DNA from: an uncultured Bacteroidia bacterium
GTDB taxonomy: Bacteria > Bacteroidota > Bacteroidia > Bacteroidales > F082
Direction: 5' to 3'
Assembly: GCA_902791165.1 (NCBI GenBank)
Contig: CADAVB010000039.1
Span: 22,563 to 64,229 of the forward strand
Length of the DNA: 41,667 bases
Shown: positions 8,226 through 20,011 of the stretch, one piece after another
How the letters are laid out: every line of letters starts with the position of its first letter
How positions within the stretch are numbered: position 1 is the first letter of the stretch
Program-made: the position numbers and the translations under genes
Notes under the pieces: model-generated
Database searches by the model: none
The model's input: only the letters and a program-made list of their open reading frames with translations
What the model was told of the DNA's origin: nothing

Positions 8226-11200
8226 ATGCCTTCATTGTCAAACTATATCAGCTCTTTCCGCAACGGCTTGTTTCCCAACCGAAAACAATTGTCGGGTTTG
8301 GTGTTTATTGATGTGGAAGTTGGCCTGCAAGACAAAAAAGCGCACGATTTTGGTGGTGTTAAGGAGTCTGGGGATGAGTTTCATTCCAATTCGAAACAGG
8401 ATTTTGCACGTTTTATCGCCGATACAGAGTTTTTGTGCGGGCATAACATTATTCAACATGACTTGAAATATATAGCTGACATTGAGCGCATTGGCGAGAA
8501 GAAACCCATTGACACGCTTTTTCTCTCACCGCTTTTGTTTCCCAAAAGACCTTACCACAAGTTGTTGAAAGACGACAAGTTGCAGACCGAGGAAATGAAC
8601 AATCCGCTTAACGACTGCTTGAAAGCCCGAGACTTGTTTTATGACGAGATGAATGCTTTCCGTGCCTTGCCTCAAGAGTTACAGACCATTTATTACGAGC
8701 TGTTGCATCAAGTGAAGGAGTTTTCGGCTTTTTTCGATTATCTGCAATTCCACTCCGAAGAAGAGCAACTTGACTTTCTGATATTGAGGGCCTTCCATGG
8801 AAAGATTTGTACTCATAGTCCAATTGAAATATTGGTCAAGGAACATCCCGTTGAGTTGGCTTACGCTTTGGCATTGATTTCCACAGGCGACAATTATTCC
8901 GTTACTCCGCCTTGGTTGTTGCATCATTTTCCAGAAATCGAGAATGTCTTAAAGATGCTTTGCAGCACACCTTGCCATGACAGCCATTGCGAACATTGTG
9001 AGAGCAAATTGAACATTCACAAGGGTTTGAAGGATGTCTTTGGTTTTGAGGCGTTCCGCACTTATGATGGAGAGCCTTTGCAAGAGAAGAGTGTGCAGTC
9101 TGCCGTCAATGGGGAGTCACTGCTGGCCATTTTCCCAACCGGCGGCGGCAAGTCACTAACCTTCCAATTGCCTGCTATCCTTTCTGGTAGAGCCGTGCAT
9201 GGCCTTACTGTAGTCATTTCGCCCTTGCAATCGCTGATGAAAGACCAAGTCGATAATCTTGCTGAGCAAGGCATTACCGACGCGGTCACCATCAATGGGC
9301 TACTCGATCCTGTCAGTCGTGCCGAGGCTTTCGATAGGGTGGCTAATGGCAGTGCCACCTTACTTTATATTGCGCCCGAACTGCTGCGCTCAAAGACCGT
9401 TGAAAAGTTGCTGTTGTCGCGCAATGTGGTGCGTTTTGTCGTCGACGAGGCACATTGCTTTTCTTCGTGGGGACAAGATTTCAGGGTTGATTACCTTTAC
9501 ATCGGCGATTTCATCCGCAATTTGCAAGAAAAAAAGCGGTTGTCCGAACCTATTCCCGTTTCGTGTTTTACGGCTACGGCCAAACAAAAGGTCATCACTG
9601 ACATTCGCGACTATTTCAAGCGGAAATTGGATTTGGACTTGGATCTATTTGCTTCATCTTCAGCACGAAAGAACCTCCATTATTCGGTCATTTATGCCGA
9701 AACGGAAGAGGAAAAATACAACACTTTGCGCAGTCTGATGATGGGCAATCCTTGTCCGACCATCATCTATGTTTCGCGCACTCGGAAAACCAGAGAATTG
9801 GCGCAAAAACTGACTTCGGATGGCATTGAAGCCTTGCCTTTCAACGGGAAAATGGAGGCCAACGAAAAGATTGCCAACCAAAACGACTTCATTTCAAATC
9901 GAGTAAAGGCGATTGTAGCCACTTCAGCCTTCGGTATGGGCGTGGACAAAAAGGATGTCGGCATGGTGATTCATTACGACATCTCCGACTCGTTGGAAAA
10001 CTATGTGCAGGAAGCTGGTCGTGCTGGCCGCGATCCGAAGACCGCAGCCAAGTGCTATGTGCTTTACAGCGACCATGATTTGGACAAGCATTTCATACTA
10101 TTGAACCAAACCAAGGTGAGTATCAGCGAGATACAGCAAGTTTGGTCGGCCATCAAAAGTTTCACCAAGCAAAGGAAACACATCTCTTGTTCGGCGTTGG
10201 AGATTGCCCGTCAAGCAGGGTGGAATGACGAAGTGCCTGACATTGAAACCCGTGTGCGTACGGCCATCGCCGCGCTTGAAGAAGCAGGATATGTCAGTCG
10301 AGGCAACAATGTTCCCCATGTATTCGCCACGGGAATCATGGTGAAAAACATGGACGAAGCGCACCGCCGTATCAACAATTCGCGATTGTTCCTTGACGAC
10401 AAGGAGAAGCAAAATGCCGTCCGCATCATCAAATCGCTCATTTCGAGCAAGAGCAGGGCTACGGCTCTTGACGATGATGCCGAATCGCGCGTGGATTATC
10501 TGGCCGATCGTTTGGGCATGAGCAAGGAAACGGTCATCAGTACTGTCAATCAGATGCGTCAGGAAGGCATTTTGGCTGATTCGAAAGATATGTCGGCCTA
10601 TATTGAACATTCCGAGAACCGCACCAAGCAGGTTTTTGAGCAATTTGCCAAACTGGAACTGTTCATAATCAACACTTTGGCAAATGCGGAAATGGATTTC
10701 TCCTTCAAGGAAATTAACGAGAAGGCAACCGAGGCGAAAATTGCTTCTACCATAAAGAAAATCAAGACTTTGCTGTATTTTCTTTCGGTGAAATCCTACA
10801 TCAAGAAGAAAGAGAACGCTTATAACGGCATGGTTCGCGCTGTGTTGTGCCAAGATGTGGAAAAGACTTCGCAAAAATGTCAACGCCGACACGACATTTG
10901 CCGTTTTATTATTGACAGGCTGTATGCTTCGGCTTTGGCCAATCCACATTCGGCGGAGAATGCGGGGAGTTTTGTGCAGTTTTCGGTCATCGCTTTGCTG
11001 AAAGACTTGGAAGCCCACCAAAACAATGTCTTGTTCCAACCACAAGAAAAATACCATATTGAGGAAATCGAAGATGCTTTGCTTTACCTGTCGAAAATCG
11101 GCGCGTTGCGACTTGAAGGCGGTTTCTTGGTGATTTACAACGCCATGGAAGTGCATCGGCTGAAAGAAATGAAGTACCGTTACAAGTTGGAAGATTATCG

Positions 11201-13088
11201 GATGCTGGATGAATTCTACAAGCAGAAACGCCAGCAGATTCATATCGTCGGCGAGTATGCCAACATGATGGTGCGGGATTACGATGCGGCTTTGCAGTAT
11301 GTGCAAGACTATTTCCAAATGGATTATAAGAAATTCATTTCCAAATATTTCAAAGGAGAAAGACTTGAACAAATCGAGCGGAACATCACTCCTGATAAGT
11401 ATCGGAAATTGTTCGGGATGCTTTCGGAAAAGCAACGCAGCATTATTGACGACAAACAATCCAAATATATCGTTGTGGCGGCGGGTCCTGGTAGTGGTAA
11501 GACAAGGGTTTTGGTACACAAGTTGGCTTCGTTGCTGTTGTTGGAGGATGTCAAACATGAGCAACTGTTGATGCTCACCTTCTCTCGGGCTGCCGCTACG
11601 GAGTTCAAGCAGCGGCTAATTGACCTTATCGGGAATGCCGCAAGTTTTGTGGAAATCAAGACTTTCCACGCGTTCAGTTTCGACCTTTTAGGCAAAATCG
11701 GCAACCTTGAGGAAGCAGAAGACGTGGTGCGACGTGCCGCCGAGATGATTGAACGCGGCGAGGCTGAGCAAGGGCGCATCAACAAGGCTGTTTTTGTCAT
11801 TGATGAGGCGCAAGACATGGACAAGGACGAATACGCCTTGGTGCGAGCGTTGATGAACAACAACGAGGAGATGCGTGTAATTGCTGTGGGCGACGATGAC
11901 CAGAACATCTATCAGTTCCGTGGCTCTGACAGCCGATATATGCAAGCATTCATTGACGAGATGCAGGCCACAAAATACGAGATGACTGAGAATTATCGCA
12001 GTGCCAAGCAAATTGTCAGTTTTGCCAACGAATTTGCGAAACGCATTCGTCGCAGAATGAAGACTTTGCCCGGTGTTGCTGTCACGAATGAAATGGGAAC
12101 GGTGCAAATCACTCAATACGAATCTGAGCATTTGGAAATTCCCTTGGTAAAGAATGTGCTGGCGACCTATCGCAACGAGCGAGCCTGCGTTTTGACCAAT
12201 AAAAACGAGGAAGCGGCGCGGATTGTCGGGCTGCTGACAAAACAAGGAATTCGAGCTAAACTCATCCAATCCACCGAGGGCTTCCGATTTTCCAATTTGG
12301 CAGAAGTGCGTTATTTCCTCAAACTCGTCAACCAAGGACTTGAATCGCCTGTTATCAGTGAGGAACGGTGGACGGAAGCCAAGCAAAAGACCTTATCGTG
12401 CTACGAAACGAGCGCCTGTTTGGACTATGTCAAGGCATTTTTCGAGGATTTTGAGAAAACCAACCGTACCAAATACCGTAGTGACCTGATGGAATTCGCT
12501 TTTGAGTCAAATTTGGAGGATTTCTGCGGCAACGACCGTCAAACTGTTTTCGTTTCCACGATTCACAAAGCCAAAGGTCGGGAATTTGACACGGTTTACA
12601 TGCTTTTGGACGGCGAACAGGCCAATTCTGACGAACAAATCCGCAAGCTTTATGTGGGTATGACCCGTGCCAAACAACGGCTTTTCATCCATTGCAATAC
12701 GCAGATTTTTAACACAATTTCACTGGAAGGAGTTACGCGCAGTTTTGATACAACCCAGTATCCGCTTCCAGAGGAAATCATTTTGCCTTTGACGCACAAG
12801 GATGTGTTTTTGGATTATTTCAAGGGCAAGAAGAAGCAGATTTTGCAGTTACGCAGCGGGCAACCATTATATTTTGAAGATGGATATTTGCGGCTGCCAT
12901 CGGGAGAAGGTGTGACATTCATTTCTAACAAAATGCGCGAAGAATTAAAGGATTGGAGCGAAAAAGGTTATTTTGTGCAATCTGCAAAAGTAAATTTCAT
13001 CGTGGCATGGAAAGGCAAGGAAGATTATGAAGAAACTGCCGTATTGCTTCCCGAGTTAGTGTTAAGAAAATCAACAAATTCACTTTAG
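8226..13088 (+). CDS. DEDD exonuclease-RecQ-UvrD fusion helicase
   Basis: A 1620-residue DNA repair/processing enzyme with two helicase engines. Residues about 20-140 look like a DEDD 3'-5' exonuclease: FIDVE (D29, E31), GHNIIQHD (D79) and NDCLKARD (D136). A CxxxC/CxxC knuckle (C246, C250, C255, C258) follows. The RecQ-type SF2 core has Walker A GGGKS (306-310), DEAH (407-410) and motif VI QEAGRAGRD. A middle region with winged-helix-like stretches leads to a UvrD-type SF1 core with GPGSGKT (1087-1093), DEAQD, GDDDQNIYQFRG, TIHKAKGREFD and YVGMTRAK. All catalytic motifs look intact. I use ATG 8226 rather than TTG 8217, which overlaps the bcp stop. Its 3' end overlaps the convergent polyferredoxin gene by 9 bases. 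Helicase calls are firm; the exonuclease call is by motif only. Confidence 0.88.
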   Translation: MPSLSNYISSFRNGLFPNRKQLSGLVFIDVEVGLQDKKAHDFGGVKESGDEFHSNSKQDFARFIADTEFLCGHNIIQHDLKYIADIERIGEKKPIDTLFLSPLLFPKRPYHKLLKDDKLQTEEMNNPLNDCLKARDLFYDEMNAFRALPQELQTIYYELLHQVKEFSAFFDYLQFHSEEEQLDFLILRAFHGKICTHSPIEILVKEHPVELAYALALISTGDNYSVTPPWLLHHFPEIENVLKMLCSTPCHDSHCEHCESKLNIHKGLKDVFGFEAFRTYDGEPLQEKSVQSAVNGESLLAIFPTGGGKSLTFQLPAILSGRAVHGLTVVISPLQSLMKDQVDNLAEQGITDAVTINGLLDPVSRAEAFDRVANGSATLLYIAPELLRSKTVEKLLLSRNVVRFVVDEAHCFSSWGQDFRVDYLYIGDFIRNLQEKKRLSEPIPVSCFTATAKQKVITDIRDYFKRKLDLDLDLFASSSARKNLHYSVIYAETEEEKYNTLRSLMMGNPCPTIIYVSRTRKTRELAQKLTSDGIEALPFNGKMEANEKIANQNDFISNRVKAIVATSAFGMGVDKKDVGMVIHYDISDSLENYVQEAGRAGRDPKTAAKCYVLYSDHDLDKHFILLNQTKVSISEIQQVWSAIKSFTKQRKHISCSALEIARQAGWNDEVPDIETRVRTAIAALEEAGYVSRGNNVPHVFATGIMVKNMDEAHRRINNSRLFLDDKEKQNAVRIIKSLISSKSRATALDDDAESRVDYLADRLGMSKETVISTVNQMRQEGILADSKDMSAYIEHSENRTKQVFEQFAKLELFIINTLANAEMDFSFKEINEKATEAKIASTIKKIKTLLYFLSVKSYIKKKENAYNGMVRAVLCQDVEKTSQKCQRRHDICRFIIDRLYASALANPHSAENAGSFVQFSVIALLKDLEAHQNNVLFQPQEKYHIEEIEDALLYLSKIGALRLEGGFLVIYNAMEVHRLKEMKYRYKLEDYRMLDEFYKQKRQQIHIVGEYANMMVRDYDAALQYVQDYFQMDYKKFISKYFKGERLEQIERNITPDKYRKLFGMLSEKQRSIIDDKQSKYIVVAAGPGSGKTRVLVHKLASLLLLEDVKHEQLLMLTFSRAAATEFKQRLIDLIGNAASFVEIKTFHAFSFDLLGKIGNLEEAEDVVRRAAEMIERGEAEQGRINKAVFVIDEAQDMDKDEYALVRALMNNNEEMRVIAVGDDDQNIYQFRGSDSRYMQAFIDEMQATKYEMTENYRSAKQIVSFANEFAKRIRRRMKTLPGVAVTNEMGTVQITQYESEHLEIPLVKNVLATYRNERACVLTNKNEEAARIVGLLTKQGIRAKLIQSTEGFRFSNLAEVRYFLKLVNQGLESPVISEERWTEAKQKTLSCYETSACLDYVKAFFEDFEKTNRTKYRSDLMEFAFESNLEDFCGNDRQTVFVSTIHKAKGREFDTVYMLLDGEQANSDEQIRKLYVGMTRAKQRLFIHCNTQIFNTISLEGVTRSFDTTQYPLPEEIILPLTHKDVFLDYFKGKKKQILQLRSGQPLYFEDGYLRLPSGEGVTFISNKMREELKDWSEKGYFVQSAKVNFIVAWKGKEDYEETAVLLPELVLRKSTNSL

Positions 13089-13898
13089 TGCCTTCACCGG
13101 ACAAGCCTTCTTGCATTTTTGGCAAAGGATACACTCGGTGGCGTTTTTCCGTTGGCGCGAATTGTTGTTCATCTCCACATCCATCGGGCAGACTTTTAGG
13201 CACTTGTCGCAATGGATGCATTTTTCCTCGTCACATTTGATGCGCAACCATGAGAAATAACTCATCGGTTTCAGGAAAACCGTGATTGGACAAATATATT
13301 TGCAAAAGGCGCGGTTGTCCTTAATGGCGATAGCGAGGATGATTCCGACCGTGTAATAGAGCAGATTACCAGCCAAGAAAAGATGAAACATCGTGGTTTT
13401 GTTGGCTTTGCCCAAGTACATGAGTAGCACGACCAAAGCAAGTGACAGGCCAAACATGACATAACGAATCCAACCAATGCGTTTTCTTGGCCCCGACGGT
13501 TGCTTGTAGGGCAGCAAGTCGAGAATCATGGCTGTCCAGCAGGCATAGCCGCACCAACCGCGCCCAAACAGCAGCGGGCCGAAAATCTTGGCGATGGAGT
13601 AATGCAGCACACCTGCACCAAACACTCCAGAGAACAAATAATACCAAAAGCCTTCCATCTGCATGTTCTCCCTGCACATTAATCCCAGGAAAACGAGCAT
13701 ATACGCGCCCACGCAAAACTGTATTAATTCACGCGCATATTTCCAATCAGCCGCCGACAAAGCAAGTCCGAGGCCAAGGCTACAGCCGATATAAGAGAAA
13801 TTGAGTAGGTAGAAAAGGCTGCCTGATGTCAGCCACAACGAAACGGCGATGGCCTCGAAGACCAAAAAAAGGATGATGGCGGTCTTGTATTTTTTCAT
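13080..13898 (-). CDS. NapH/CcoG-like membrane polyferredoxin (4Fe-4S)
   Basis: A 272-residue inner-membrane electron-transfer protein. Several hydrophobic helices lie in the first 200 residues. They are followed or interrupted by the cysteine pairs of the NapH/NosR/CcoG family (GRGWCGYACW; CKYICP), and then by two classical 4Fe-4S motifs at the C-terminus (CIHCDKCLKVCP and CILCQKCKKACP). It probably relays electrons across or along the membrane; no partner reductase is adjacent, although an FMN-binding lipoprotein sits at 39 kb. I start at ATG 13898 (MKKYKTAI) because the TTG at 13916 lies inside the -7 box. Confidence 0.85.
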   Translation of the reverse strand: MKKYKTAIILFLVFEAIAVSLWLTSGSLFYLLNFSYIGCSLGLGLALSAADWKYARELIQFCVGAYMLVFLGLMCRENMQMEGFWYYLFSGVFGAGVLHYSIAKIFGPLLFGRGWCGYACWTAMILDLLPYKQPSGPRKRIGWIRYVMFGLSLALVVLLMYLGKANKTTMFHLFLAGNLLYYTVGIILAIAIKDNRAFCKYICPITVFLKPMSYFSWLRIKCDEEKCIHCDKCLKVCPMDVEMNNNSRQRKNATECILCQKCKKACPVKALK

Positions 13899-13913
13899 TG
13901 GGTTTATTTTTGG

Positions 13914-13921
13914 CAAAAGTA
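13914..13921 (-). promoter_or_regulatory. -7 box TACTTTTG of the polyferredoxin gene
   Basis: Exact consensus on the minus strand, 15 bases upstream of the ATG at 13898, implying a very short leader. Confidence 0.6.
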
Positions 13922-13954
13922 CTTGTTTTTCGGGAAACGGGAAAATTTCACTTC

Positions 13955-13983
13955 TTGCTTAAAGGAAAAAAGTGTTATCTTTG
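13955..13983 (+). promoter_or_regulatory. Promoter of the KilA-N gene: TTG-N18-TATCTTTG
   Basis: The -7 box TATCTTTG is at 13976-13983, with TTG at 13955-13957, 18 bases upstream. The start codon is at 14005. Confidence 0.6.
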
Positions 13984-14004
13984 CAAAGAAAATACAAAAG
14001 CAAT

Positions 14005-14357
14005 ATGGCAAAAATAATAGTCAACGATACAGAAATAACCATCCTCGCAATAGATGAAAAAGACTACATCTCCCTAACAGACATGGTCAAGGGTATTGAG
14101 AACGGGCTGGCTTTGATAGAAAAATGGTTGAGAAACAAAAACACCATCGAGTTTCTTGGCATTTGGGAAGAAATGTACAATCCTAATTTTAATTCCCCCG
14201 AATTCGAGGGAATTAAAAACGCAGCCGGTCTTAACCGATTCATTCTTTCAGTGAAACAATGGATTGAAAAATATAAAGACCGTCTTAAAGAGCTTAATCG
14301 TATCGCCATTCAACAAATGATGGTTTTGGAAGAGGTTGAAACCAAAAAACTGCTGAA

Positions 14358-14361
<4 letters not shown>
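14005..14361 (+). CDS. KilA-N domain protein, internally deleted
   Basis: A 118-residue protein that begins as a KilA-N DNA-binding domain (DYISLTDMVKG, EKWLRNKNTIEFLGIWEEMYN, FEGIKNAAGLNRF, SVKQWIEK) and then passes directly into RLKELNRIAIQQMMVLEE...KKLLK. From memory, the latter is the extreme C-terminus of the longer (about 270-residue) Bacteroidales KilA-N proteins. The middle, including the usual GRYGGTYAH and ISPEFKLYL parts, is absent with the frame preserved. KilA-N proteins occur in phages and as stand-alone chromosomal genes; their function is mostly unknown. Strong own promoter. Its stop codon overlaps the next ATG (ATGA). Confidence 0.75.
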
Positions 14362-17189
<2,828 letters not shown>

Positions 17190-17231
17190 GGTTAATGATG
17201 CTTTTGTCGCCGTACTTTTACGGCATTTTAT

Positions 17232-17239
17232 TACCTTTG
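17232..17239 (+). promoter_or_regulatory. -7 box TACCTTTG of the TonB receptor gene
   Basis: Exact TAnnTTTG match 20 bases before the ATG at 17259. It separates this gene from the GH97 gene transcriptionally. Confidence 0.6.
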
Positions 17240-17258
17240 CCGCCCAAATTTAGCTATC

Positions 17259-19544
17259 ATGAAAAGTCTAAAGATATTCGTTCTATTGGCATTGGCGATG
17301 ATGAGTTGCGTCGCCGCCGCACAAAACACCGATGCCAACCTTTTTGGCCATGTCATTGACAAACACACACATGAGCACATTCCGTATGTCAATGTGGCGA
17401 TAAAAGGCACCACAAAAGGCGCCTCGACCGACGAGAGCGGCCATTTTTTCATCACGAACCTGACGGAAGGAAAACACATCGTCGAAGTTTCGTCGGTGGG
17501 TTACATCAGTGTTTCAAAAGAGGTTTTCGTGAAACGTGGCGAGAGCAAGGAACTCAATTTCGAGATCGAGACAGACACGCAGGTGATGGGCGACGTGGTG
17601 GTATCGGCCAGCCGCGTGGCTGTGGACCGTCGCGAGGCGGCCATAGTGGTCAATGTGTTGAATCCCAAAGCCTTGGAACGTGTCAATGCGGTAAATTTGG
17701 CCGAAGGTCTGAATTTCCAGCCTGGATTGAGGGTTGAGAACACTTGCCAAAACTGCGGAACCAACCAGGTGAGAATCAACGGTTTGGAAGGAAAATACGC
17801 ACAAATCCTCATTGACAGTCGACCGGTATTCAGCGCATTGGCGGGCGTGTATGGACTTGAGCAGATTCCCGTTTCTATGATCGACCGCATCGAGGTGATT
17901 CGGGGCGGCGGATCGGCCTTGTTTGGCGCCAACGCCATCGGCGGCGTGGTGAACATCATCACCCGCGAGCCGATAAAGAACACATTAGAGGTGGCCAACA
18001 CAGCCAGACTCATCAACGGAAAATCGTGGGACAACACGAGTTCCTTCAACGCTTCGTTGGTCTCTAACGACTACAAGGCGGGAGCATACGTTTTCGGCAC
18101 TGCTCACAACCGTCAGGGCTACGACCACGACGACGACGGCTTCACGGAATTGGGCAAGCAGAAAGCCATGAATATCGGCACCCGTGCGTATTACAGGTTC
18201 GGCCAAGGCTCGAAGATTGCCGCTGAGTATCACGGCCTTTACGAGTTTCGTAGGGGCGGCGACAGCATCGAAAGGCTTCCCCACATGTGCCATGTGGCCG
18301 AACAAGCCGAGCATCATGTGCATGGCGGCGGCCTCACTTACGATTTCCTCAGCAAGGACTCGCGCCTCCATTTGTCGGTTTTCGGATCGCTGCAAGACAT
18401 CAGCCGCAACACTTATTACGGAACCGAATGTGACCTCAACGCTTACGGCTCCTCCACCGATTTCAGCTCGGTGCTGGGCACACAGGCTTCCTACAATTTC
18501 CCGAAACTGCTTTTCATGCCTTCAACCCTCGTGGCTGGTGCCGAATGGGCGACAAACCATCTCGTCGATAAGCAGCCGGCCTACAACCGCGTGGTGGACC
18601 AACACGCCGACGTGGCAAGCGCATTTGTGCAAAACGAATGGAAAAACAAGCGTTTCGGCTTCCTTGTCGGGCTGCGTGCCGACAAGCACAGCCTCATGGA
18701 CAAGCCCGTGTTCAGCCCGCGAGCCAATGTGCGTTGGGAAATCGTGCCCTCTATCGTCACGAGAGCCAGTTATTCCTCGGGGTTTCGCGCACCACAGGCT
18801 TTTGACGAAGACCTCCACATCATGGCCGTGGGCGGCGATGTGATGCTCATCACCTTAAGCCCCGAATTGAAACCGGAATACAGCCACAGTTTCAGCGGCT
18901 CGGTGGGTTGGGAGCGTTTTATCGGCGCCTACGACTTCGATTTGTTGGTCGAAGGCTTTTACACCGACTTGCGTGACGTGTTTGTGCTTCATCCCAACGG
19001 CATTGACAACCAGGGGAACATCCTTATGGAACGCCGCAACGGAACAGGTGCTCATGTGGGCGGCGTGAACATTGAGGCCCAACTCAAGCGCGGCGATTTT
19101 GCCCTACAAACCGGCTACACATGGCAGCAAAGCCGCTACAAAGAACCTGAACAGTGGAGCGACAACCCCAACATTGTGCCACAGCGCAGAATGTTCCGCA
19201 CGCCCGACCATTACGGCTACCTCTCTTTGCTTTGCCCCATAACAGAACGCCTTCGGGTTTCCATGTCAGGAATTTTCACCGGACCAATGCTGGTGCAGCA
19301 CTACGCCGGCTACGTTGAAGAGGATTGCGAGAAAACCACACCAGCGTTTTTCGACATGGGCGTGAAACTCACCTACGACATCCCGCTCACCGTCGGCACT
19401 GCCGTGCAACTCAACGGCGGAGTGCAGAACATTTTCAACAGCTACCAAAACGATTTCGACCAAGGCGCGATGCGCGACGCTGGCTACATCTACGGCCCTT
19501 CAATGCCGAGAACGTATTTTCTGGGATTGAAACTTGGGCTTTAA
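17259..19544 (+). CDS. TonB-dependent outer-membrane receptor
   Basis: A 761-residue receptor importing an unidentified ligand. Order: signal peptide (1-21), a CarboxypepD_reg-like beta sandwich (GHVIDKHTHEHIPYVNVAIKGT...), a plug domain (residues about 110-225, IEVIRGGGSALFGANAIGGVVNIITR), then a 22-stranded barrel ending in the aromatic-rich strand YFLGLKLGL. The plug carries a CQNCG pair (C163, C166) just before QVRINGLEG, a feature I recall from a subset of Bacteroidota receptors. FRAP (GFRAPQAF) and SPELKPEYS boxes occur in the barrel, as in haem, cobalamin and siderophore receptors. No SusD partner, so glycan uptake is unlikely; a metal complex or cofactor ligand is more plausible, by inference. 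Confidence 0.88.
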   Translation: MKSLKIFVLLALAMMSCVAAAQNTDANLFGHVIDKHTHEHIPYVNVAIKGTTKGASTDESGHFFITNLTEGKHIVEVSSVGYISVSKEVFVKRGESKELNFEIETDTQVMGDVVVSASRVAVDRREAAIVVNVLNPKALERVNAVNLAEGLNFQPGLRVENTCQNCGTNQVRINGLEGKYAQILIDSRPVFSALAGVYGLEQIPVSMIDRIEVIRGGGSALFGANAIGGVVNIITREPIKNTLEVANTARLINGKSWDNTSSFNASLVSNDYKAGAYVFGTAHNRQGYDHDDDGFTELGKQKAMNIGTRAYYRFGQGSKIAAEYHGLYEFRRGGDSIERLPHMCHVAEQAEHHVHGGGLTYDFLSKDSRLHLSVFGSLQDISRNTYYGTECDLNAYGSSTDFSSVLGTQASYNFPKLLFMPSTLVAGAEWATNHLVDKQPAYNRVVDQHADVASAFVQNEWKNKRFGFLVGLRADKHSLMDKPVFSPRANVRWEIVPSIVTRASYSSGFRAPQAFDEDLHIMAVGGDVMLITLSPELKPEYSHSFSGSVGWERFIGAYDFDLLVEGFYTDLRDVFVLHPNGIDNQGNILMERRNGTGAHVGGVNIEAQLKRGDFALQTGYTWQQSRYKEPEQWSDNPNIVPQRRMFRTPDHYGYLSLLCPITERLRVSMSGIFTGPMLVQHYAGYVEEDCEKTTPAFFDMGVKLTYDIPLTVGTAVQLNGGVQNIFNSYQNDFDQGAMRDAGYIYGPSMPRTYFLGLKLGL

Positions 19545-19565
19545 GCGCCATTGGGGAGTTTTTCG

Positions 19566-19573
19566 TATTTTTG
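19566..19573 (+). promoter_or_regulatory. -7 box TATTTTTG of the thioesterase gene
   Basis: Exact consensus, 21 bases upstream of the ATG at 19595 and 21 bases after the receptor stop codon. Confidence 0.55.
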
Positions 19574-19594
19574 TCGCCCCAACCTGATGAAAAC

Positions 19595-20002
19595 ATGATG
19601 CACACTTACCAACACGAAGTGAGATATTACGAGTGCGACCGCATGGGCGTGACGCACCATTCCAACTATGTCCGTTTCATGGAAGAGGCCCGCGTGGACT
19701 ATCTCGACAAATTGGGTCACGGTTTCGACAAGATCGAGGCCGATGGCGTGTTCTCGCCTGTCGTTTCAATTGCTTGCAACTACAAAAGCCCTACTACCTT
19801 CAAGGATGTCATCGATATTGAAGTTGGCATCAGCAAGGTGAGCGAAATGAAGTTTGAGTTCTCTTACACCATGCGTGTGGGCGAAAAGACGGTTTGCACC
19901 GCCCAAAGCACCCATTGCTTCATCGAAAACGGTCGTCCCGTGGCCCTTTCGAAACGTTTGCCCGAACTCTACCAGGCCATCAAAGAAGCCATTCCTTCTT
20001 GA
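19595..20002 (+). CDS. Acyl-CoA thioesterase, YbgC/4HBT hotdog family
   Basis: A 135-residue hotdog-fold enzyme that hydrolyses acyl-CoA or acyl-ACP thioesters in the cytoplasm. The signature VRYYECDRMGVTHHSNYVRFMEEAR near residue 10 contains the catalytic Asp of the YbgC group (compare YYEDTDAGGVVYHANY). Two consecutive ATG codons (19595 and 19598) are possible starts. It converges on the barrel gene at 20012 with a 9-base gap and no visible terminator. Confidence 0.85.
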   Translation: MMHTYQHEVRYYECDRMGVTHHSNYVRFMEEARVDYLDKLGHGFDKIEADGVFSPVVSIACNYKSPTTFKDVIDIEVGISKVSEMKFEFSYTMRVGEKTVCTAQSTHCFIENGRPVALSKRLPELYQAIKEAIPS

Positions 20003-20011
20003 AGAGCCGTA

